A DNA stretch of 37,049 nucleotides from Pedobacter agri PB92 (GTDB lineage Bacteria > Bacteroidota > Bacteroidia > Sphingobacteriales > Sphingobacteriaceae). The number at the start of each line of letters is the position of its first letter. Position 1 is the stretch's first letter. Made by a program: the position numbers and the translations under genes. Positions 31,916 to 37,049 of this stretch are shown here, piece after piece. Under the pieces are notes generated by a model. The model worked only from the letters and a program-made list of their open reading frames with translations, did not search any database and was not told the origin of the DNA. The DNA is taken from NCBI RefSeq assembly GCF_000258495.1, contig NZ_AJLG01000026.1, forward strand, positions 1 through 37,049, given 5' to 3'.

Positions 31916-32627
31916 ATGAAAACGAAATTATCCCTATTACTATTATTACTTGCCTTTAGTGTTACCAATGTTTTTTCACATGCACTGTGGATTGAAACTA
32001 CTGCCAATGGAAAAAAAGGCCAGGCACAAGAAGTAAAAATTTTCTTTGGTGAGTATGAAGCCAACGAGCCTGATTCTGCAGCAAAATGGTTTAGCAATTT
32101 AAAACAGTTCAAGCTTGTTTTAACTGCACCTAATGGCGCAACAAAAGTTTTAACGGCTTCGCCTGATGTGCATTTCTTCAAAGCCAGCTTCACACCTGAT
32201 CAGAATGGAACTTATAAATTATCAGTGGTACACGAAGTAGCTGACATTTATGAAAAAGGCAAATTGTTGTACTATGCTTTTGCAGATGTTGCAGTTGGAG
32301 GATCAAAAGTTAATACTGCTTTTCCAGCAGATGCGGCTTTAACGATCAGACCTGGAAAATATGTTCAAAAAGCTGGCGAATCAGCAACTTATCAGGTCAT
32401 CTACAATAAAACACCGTTAGCGAAACAAAAATTAACGGTTGTAAACGCGGAGCGTAAAGTAGTTCCTACAGAAACCGATGCAGATGGCAAATTTACTTTT
32501 AAGCCAGAGCAAAAAGGAAACTATTTTTTTAGAGGCCTTTACTGAAGAAAAAGCTTCTGGAAAATTAAATGGAAAAGATTACGAAAAAGTATGGCACTTG
32601 GTAACTTATACTACTCAAGTTAACTAA
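31916..32627 (+). CDS. DUF4198 periplasmic protein, frameshifted near its C terminus
   Basis: The ATG at 31916-31918 begins a signal peptide (MKTKLSLLLLLLAFSVTNVFS) and the mature protein starts HALWIETT, the N-terminal His being typical for DUF4198 proteins, which are linked to metal (nickel, cobalt or iron) uptake loci. The frame stops early at 32545 after a T-run of seven (32524-32530). Taking out one T continues the protein as LEAFTEEKASGKLNGKDY and ends at 32627, giving 236 residues and a normal C terminus (WHLVTYTTQVN). A carboxypeptidase-like beta domain lies at about 165-215 (KQKLTVVNAERKVVPTETDADGKFTF). Confidence 0.85.
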
Positions 32628-32698
32628 ACAACATTACCCTTTTTTTAACCAATTGACAGGTAAACTGGCAGTTGGTTATTTTAGTAAATACAGCTTTA

Positions 32699-33901
32699 AT
32701 GGCACTAACAAAACCAACACCAAAAAAACCTAAAAAATCAAAAATAAGAAGAGTCAGTGATTGGCTTCACCTCTGGCTGGGCATCGCTTCGGGTTTGGTG
32801 GTTTTTCATTTGGGCATTACCGGGTGCATTTTTGCCTTTCAGCATGAAATTACGGCATTCATCCATCAAAAAGAGTTTTTTGTAACTGTACCGGCGCAAC
32901 CTCAAACGCTTCCTTTAAGTACATTAAAAGCAAATGCTGAAAAAGCTTTAGGAAAAGGTAAAAAAATCACTTTTATTTCTACCTACAAAGCACCAGATCG
33001 TGCATGGGAGTTTGGTGTTTACAAAGCAGGTAACCCTGAAGCATTCTGGTATTTTGATTCGGTTGATTATTACGATGTCGTTTATGTAAACCCTTACACA
33101 GGCAAGGTGACGTTGGTAGTAGACCATAAATATGAATTCTTTGCCATCATCAAAATGCTTCACTGGAGTTTTCTAATCAATCATCCTATTGGGCAACAAA
33201 TTATTGGATGGGCAACTATCATTTTTGTATTCCTGTTAATTTCAGGAATGGTTATGTGGTGGCCAAAAAATCTTAAGAAATCAAACTTCGATAAGAGTTT
33301 CAAAATAAAATGGTCGGCGAAATTTAAACGCATAAACTATGACCTGCACAATGTCCTCGGTTTTTATGTGATGATCATTTGTTTAATCCTTGCCTTAACA
33401 GGATTAGTTTGGGCTTTCAAGTGGTTTCAAACTACAGTTTATGTCATGGCATCGCGAAGTGTAACCCCGCCAGCCTTTGTGGAAGTTAAATCAGATTCTA
33501 CCAAAACCATTTCAGCAATTCCTTTTGATGTTGCTTATGAACAGGCGAAGCAAAAATTTACCGATGCCGACCGGATAGGGATGTCGCCGGCTGCAGGTGG
33601 CACCGCAACCATTTATGCCACAGGTTACAGAGGTGAAGAAACCTACTGGAACCACGATGTGATACAATTTGATCAATATTCAGGGAAATTACTGAACCGG
33701 AAAAATCAATCAGAAAAAAACGCTGGAGAAGCTTTAATCGGCATGAATTACGATATCCATGTCGGAGCGATTTTAGGTTTACCGGGTAAAATCCTGGCAT
33801 TTTTCGGCAGCTTAATCGCAGCTAGTTTACCAATAACCGGTTTCATTATTTGGTGGGGCAAGAAGAAGAAAAAGAAAAATCCTGCAGTTTCAAATCATTA
33901 A
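32699..33901 (+). CDS. PepSY-domain membrane protein, putative ferric-siderophore reductase
   Basis: The ATG at 32699-32701 (MALTKPTPKKPKKSKIRR) is preferred to the upstream frame start, which lies in the spacer. The 400-residue protein has the PepSY_TM layout: helix 1 with WLHLWLGIASGLVVFHLGIT, a periplasmic PepSY segment, helix 2 after LHWSFLINHPIGQQ with ISGMVMWWPKN, helix 3 with HNVLGFYVMIICLILALTGL, a second PepSY region, and helix 4 with SLPITGFIIWWGKKKKKK. The conserved histidines could bind haem. Relatives such as FoxB reduce ferric siderophores in the periplasm or inner membrane, so iron release is the favoured role. It lies 23 bp before the DUF6607 gene. Confidence 0.88.
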   Translation: MALTKPTPKKPKKSKIRRVSDWLHLWLGIASGLVVFHLGITGCIFAFQHEITAFIHQKEFFVTVPAQPQTLPLSTLKANAEKALGKGKKITFISTYKAPDRAWEFGVYKAGNPEAFWYFDSVDYYDVVYVNPYTGKVTLVVDHKYEFFAIIKMLHWSFLINHPIGQQIIGWATIIFVFLLISGMVMWWPKNLKKSNFDKSFKIKWSAKFKRINYDLHNVLGFYVMIICLILALTGLVWAFKWFQTTVYVMASRSVTPPAFVEVKSDSTKTISAIPFDVAYEQAKQKFTDADRIGMSPAAGGTATIYATGYRGEETYWNHDVIQFDQYSGKLLNRKNQSEKNAGEALIGMNYDIHVGAILGLPGKILAFFGSLIAASLPITGFIIWWGKKKKKKNPAVSNH

Positions 33902-33924
33902 TACAACCTTAAAAACAATATAGA

Positions 33925-34845
33925 ATGAAAATTTTTAACTTAATCGTCGGATTGGCAACACTAGTAACAGTTAGTGCGCATGCTCAAGATAAACTGGAGC
34001 AAGACAGAAATTCGATTAAAGCTTTAGCCGGTTTTTACAAAGTAAACTTCAACTATGCTGAAGTAACTTCTCCAAACCCTGATTATGCTTTTAGCAAACC
34101 TTACCGAAGTCATGGTAACGAATGGGCAGAGATTATTGTTGATGAACCGAAAAAAATTGTGATCCAGCACATGTTAGCCATTAATGATTCTACCGTGATT
34201 AAGCACTGGCGCCAGGATTGGACGTATGAAGATCCGGAAATTATGCTGTATACCCAGGATAATGCCTGGAAAAAAGTAAACTTAACCGCCGCAGATGTAA
34301 AAGGAAAATGGACTCAAAAAGTATATCAGGTTGATGATAGTCCACGTTACCAGGGTTATGGAACCTGGAGTCACGTTGGTGGTCATGATTCATGGCAAAG
34401 TGAAACAGACTCACCTCTGCCGAGAAGAGAATCGACAGTTCGTAAAGATTACAATGTTTTAAATCGCGGCAGCAGAATTACCATTACCAAAGATGGTTGG
34501 ATGTTTGAGCAAGACAACAAAAAAGTAGTTCGTACACCTCAGGGCGATAAATTGATTGCCACTGAAAAAGGGTATGAAGAGTTTACTAAAATTGATCCGG
34601 TAAAATTTGCCTATGCACAAAAATGGTGGGAAAACCAGAAAACGTATTGGGCAGCTGTGCGTGATGTATGGGCAGATTTTGCAAAAACATCGAACACAAA
34701 TTTCAAGGTTCAAACGAGTGCCAACGGAAAATTACTTTATGAAACGTTGTTCAGCTTAGGCGATCAATCAATCAAAGAAAAATGGTCTGCTACTCAAAAT
34801 AAAGAAAAAATAAAAACGGCTCTACTGCCCTATTTAGTGAAATAA
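33925..34845 (+). CDS. DUF6607 family secreted protein
   Basis: The 306-residue protein has a signal peptide (1-20, ending VSAHAQ). The mature part begins with a helical DKLEQDRNSIKALAGFYKV and is rich in Trp and Tyr (HWRQDWTYEDPEIMLY, YQGYGTWSHVGGHDSWQSE, RRESTVRKDYNVLNRG), the pattern I associate with DUF6607, found next to PepSY and TonB receptor genes in Bacteroidota. No enzymatic motif is recognised. Its last position in the operon suggests a periplasmic or outer-membrane helper for the same uptake system. A terminator follows. Confidence 0.8.
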   Translation: MKIFNLIVGLATLVTVSAHAQDKLEQDRNSIKALAGFYKVNFNYAEVTSPNPDYAFSKPYRSHGNEWAEIIVDEPKKIVIQHMLAINDSTVIKHWRQDWTYEDPEIMLYTQDNAWKKVNLTAADVKGKWTQKVYQVDDSPRYQGYGTWSHVGGHDSWQSETDSPLPRRESTVRKDYNVLNRGSRITITKDGWMFEQDNKKVVRTPQGDKLIATEKGYEEFTKIDPVKFAYAQKWWENQKTYWAAVRDVWADFAKTSNTNFKVQTSANGKLLYETLFSLGDQSIKEKWSATQNKEKIKTALLPYLVK

Positions 34846-34867
34846 CCTATTGCAAAATCACATCCTA

Positions 34868-34900
34868 AGCCATTTAATGTACGCGTTAAATGGCTTTTTT
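34868..34900 (+). terminator. Intrinsic terminator of the TonB receptor operon
   Basis: A perfect 10-bp stem (AGCCATTTAA / TTAAATGGCT) with an 8-nt loop is followed by TTTTTT, 22 bp after the DUF6607 stop. Confidence 0.9.
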
Positions 34901-34971
34901 GTTGGCAAATGATTCCGATGGTTTAAATTTATAATTCTTAAAATTTCCATCAACAATATTAAATTACAAGC

Positions 34972-36111
34972 ATGAAAAAGTTTTTGATGCTATTAGCCTT
35001 GTTTTCTTCTTTACAATGTTTCGCCCAAGATTCTGTATACACCAGAAAAATGGTTGATAAACTTAGCTCCAAAGCATTTTGGGGAAGAGGTTACACTAAA
35101 AACGGAATGCAAAAAGCGGCAGATTTTTTAGCGGCCGAATATAAAAAATCTGGCTTGATTCCTTTTTCAAATAATTACAAACAAGATTTGAACTTTCCGG
35201 TAAATACTTTTCCTGGCAAAATGCAGGTGGAAATTAATGGTAAAAATTTGGTACCAGGAAAGGATTTTATCGTGAACAACGAGAGCCCAGGTGTTAAGTT
35301 TAAAGGAGATCTCTCGCAAAAAGACAGCTTAAATTTTCTAGCTTCGCCGCAGCTTCTGGTTTCTTTAAAAGATAAGTTAACGTGGTCTGTAGCGACAGAA
35401 GCTGGAGAGATCACTCAAATTCAAATAAACAGAAAAAATTTCAATGATCTGCCTAAACAAATTATGGTTGATATCGAAAATAAATTTGTGCCGAATTTTC
35501 GGGCATCAAATATTTGTGGTTTAGTTAAGGGTACAAAATATCCAGATTCGATATTGATGATTACCGCTCATTATGATCATTTGGGCGGCATGGGCGCCGA
35601 AACATATTTTCCCGGAGCCAATGATAACGCCGCAGGAGTAGCCACCCTGTTGAGCTTGGCTAAATATTATGCCGCAAACCCGCAGCCTTACTCCGTTGGT
35701 TTTATTTGCTTTGCTGCAGAAGAGGCTGGACTTTTGGGATCAAAATACTATACCGAGAATCCATTATCGCCTTTAAGCAAAATAAAATTCCTGATCAACC
35801 TTGATTTGGTAGGCACAGGCGAAGCAGGAATGACTGTTGTTAATGCAAGTGTTTACCCGAAAGCTTTCTCGCTTTTAAATCAGATCAACGATGCGCATAA
35901 ATACATTTCAAAAATAAATTCAAGAGGCAAAGCTGCCAATAGCGACCATTATTTTTTTACAGAAAAAGGCGTACCTGCTTTTTTTATTTATACCCAGGGA
36001 GGACCACTTGCTTACCATGATATTTTTGACAAGTCTGAAACGCTACCACTAAATGAATACAACGATCTGTTTAAGCTGATTGTAAATTTCAATAAGAATT
36101 TAATGAACTAA
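34972..36111 (+). CDS. Secreted M28-family zinc aminopeptidase
   Basis: The 379-residue protein has a signal peptide (MKKFLMLLALFSSLQCFAQ). The M28 metal and catalytic residues are all visible: TAHYDHLGG (His200), GANDNAAG (Asp218), FAAEEAGLLGS (Glu250/Glu251), NLDLVGTG (Asp278) and NSDHYFF (His326). It lacks the inserted domain of the 552-residue relative at the left end of the window. It probably trims peptides in the periplasm or medium. It appears to be transcribed alone. The 36112-36286 spacer after it holds only a CCTGCC/GGGCAGG inverted repeat. Confidence 0.92.
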   Translation: MKKFLMLLALFSSLQCFAQDSVYTRKMVDKLSSKAFWGRGYTKNGMQKAADFLAAEYKKSGLIPFSNNYKQDLNFPVNTFPGKMQVEINGKNLVPGKDFIVNNESPGVKFKGDLSQKDSLNFLASPQLLVSLKDKLTWSVATEAGEITQIQINRKNFNDLPKQIMVDIENKFVPNFRASNICGLVKGTKYPDSILMITAHYDHLGGMGAETYFPGANDNAAGVATLLSLAKYYAANPQPYSVGFICFAAEEAGLLGSKYYTENPLSPLSKIKFLINLDLVGTGEAGMTVVNASVYPKAFSLLNQINDAHKYISKINSRGKAANSDHYFFTEKGVPAFFIYTQGGPLAYHDIFDKSETLPLNEYNDLFKLIVNFNKNLMN

Positions 36112-36286
36112 ATTTCCATTTTAAGGATGAAACCTGCCGAATTTTATTTGAACCCCTTTAAGGGCAGGATGAATCCTATTCCATCAGCAATTTCGGTTTT
36201 GGATAATATTCTGGCCCATTGGGATAATTAAATAGATCAGGTTAGCAAATCAGCTCATATTTGAATCAACAAAAACAAGATTCATT

Positions 36287-37049
36287 ATGAAAACCCTATT
36301 TAACTTCAGCCTAATATTATTTATTTTGATGGGCGCATCCATCAAGAGCGATGCTCAAAATCAAATTGAAATCGTAATTGTTGGCTCGGCCCATGACAAT
36401 TCAAAATCGACTCAAGATTTTCAATCCATCATTAATAAACTCAAAAACTTCAAACCAGATATGGTTTTTGGAGAATATCTCCCACCTGCTGATTACGCTA
36501 CCCTACCTGAAGATCATTGGGCTAAAAAAGCTTTTAGAAAAGGCCATGATTACCTTGAAAAACTAAATCCCGGAGAAGTTAAAAACCTTTCATCGAAAAT
36601 TGCCAAAGATAAAAAAGCACTATCATCGTTTGCATATTACCATAAAACCAGAATGAACCTGGCCGTAAATTACGCCAAAAACTGGGATAGAGGAAATGCT
36701 GATTATCAGATCTTCCTATTGGAAAATGACATGAAATCGCGTTTTGGAAAAGAAGAAATAGCAACTTACAACAAAATGTTCGGGATGACAGATTCGCTAA
36801 AAAAAGCTGGTTTGTACAGACCAGGAAGCGAATACGCCAAAATTTATTTTCCACTGATTTATCAGTTGAAGCAAGATCAGATTTACAATATGGATTGCCA
36901 AACTTATGATAAACCATGGGGAATTGCCTGGGGAAAAATGGATTCGGCTTACAAAGTGATGATAAAAACAGCGAAAGCCGACACTACCTCTGCAGAAGCA
37001 GCTACTGTAAAAGCAATGGACAAGTACTGGGCTTTTACAGAGGAAGAGT
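36287..37049 (+). CDS. Secreted protein of unknown function (DUF5694/TraB-like N terminus), cut by the window edge
   Basis: The frame is open from the ATG at 36287 to the right edge (254 codons). A signal peptide (MKTLFNFSLILFILMGASIK, cleaved near SDAQ) is followed by IEIVIVGSAHDNSKSTQDFQ and FKPDMVFGEYLPPADYA. The arrangement of a beta strand, a His-containing loop and an acidic residue after a second strand resembles the DUF5694 and TraB/EreA-like proteins (LLGTFHF ... VAVE), but the match is distant. The remainder is helical and rich in Lys, Tyr and Trp. Family membership is tentative, and the C terminus is missing. Confidence 0.5.
   Translation, partial: MKTLFNFSLILFILMGASIKSDAQNQIEIVIVGSAHDNSKSTQDFQSIINKLKNFKPDMVFGEYLPPADYATLPEDHWAKKAFRKGHDYLEKLNPGEVKNLSSKIAKDKKALSSFAYYHKTRMNLAVNYAKNWDRGNADYQIFLLENDMKSRFGKEEIATYNKMFGMTDSLKKAGLYRPGSEYAKIYFPLIYQLKQDQIYNMDCQTYDKPWGIAWGKMDSAYKVMIKTAKADTTSAEAATVKAMDKYWAFTEEE

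Noticed and set aside
36378..36917. Short open frames on both strands near the right edge
   Set aside because: They overlap the longer frame from 36287 that has a signal peptide and runs to the window edge, which is the better gene model.
1..37049. CRISPR arrays, tRNA or rRNA genes, phage or insertion-sequence genes
   Set aside because: None seen: the repeats are few, unevenly spaced and oppositely oriented, and no transposase, integrase or cloverleaf sequence was recognised.

Overview
The window is a 37 kb piece of a chromosome from a member of the phylum Bacteroidota, most likely Sphingobacteriaceae (Pedobacter or a close relative). This rests on the gene neighbourhoods (yceD-rpmF-plsX-fabH-accB-accC; a succinyl-type arginine operon; TonB receptor-DUF4198-PepSY-DUF6607), on secreted proteins and lipoproteins with Bacteroidota-style leaders, on the lack of Shine-Dalgarno sites, on promoter candidates of the TTG-20-TAnnTTTG kind, and on dispersed intergenic repeats typical of this group. 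The genus is an inference. I saw no tRNA, rRNA, transposase, integrase, phage gene or CRISPR array.

Layout. 1-4.9 kb (minus strand): the start of lutB, a secreted M28 peptidase, rpiB, tatC (reading frame broken twice) and an LVIVD-repeat lipoprotein. 5.0-9.9 kb (minus): the fatty-acid and phospholipid initiation cluster yceD-rpmF-plsX-fabH-accB-accC, with a possible structured RNA between rpmF and plsX. 10-14.7 kb: a sulfurtransferase, pdxA, rsmA (plus strand) and a secreted GH32 fructan hydrolase. 15-15.8 kb: an unknown membrane protein with a frameshift. 15.9-27.9 kb (minus): a 12 kb arginine operon in the order GNAT synthase, argG, argC, four-helix-bundle protein, argD, argF', argB, proC, argE-like deacylase, a small membrane protein, argH, aspartate aminotransferase. 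28.5-34.8 kb (plus): a DUF4397 lipoprotein behind a 10-bp-phased TTTAACA array, then a TonB receptor, a DUF4198 protein, a PepSY membrane protein and a DUF6607 protein, which together look like an iron-siderophore (or other metal chelate) uptake and reduction unit. 35-37 kb: a second M28 peptidase and a truncated secreted protein of unknown function.

How the genes work together. The arginine operon encodes what is needed to go from glutamate to arginine through N-acylated intermediates. Residue 90 of the carbamoyltransferase is Val rather than Glu, which points to N-succinylornithine as substrate, as in Bacteroides. ProC and the aspartate aminotransferase tie the operon to proline synthesis and to the aspartate used by ArgG. 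Most of its larger spacers hold dispersed repeats. One repeat lies in frame inside argC, another supplies the argB stop codon, and the four-helix-bundle gene sits between inverted repeat arms that fill the argC-argD gap.

Three genes (tatC, the 15 kb membrane protein, the DUF4198 gene) are broken at four sites, all at 7-8 base A/T homopolymers. Sequencing or assembly indels are the simplest explanation; slippage or real decay are alternatives. All assignments come from reading the sequence and recalling families; no database search was run.
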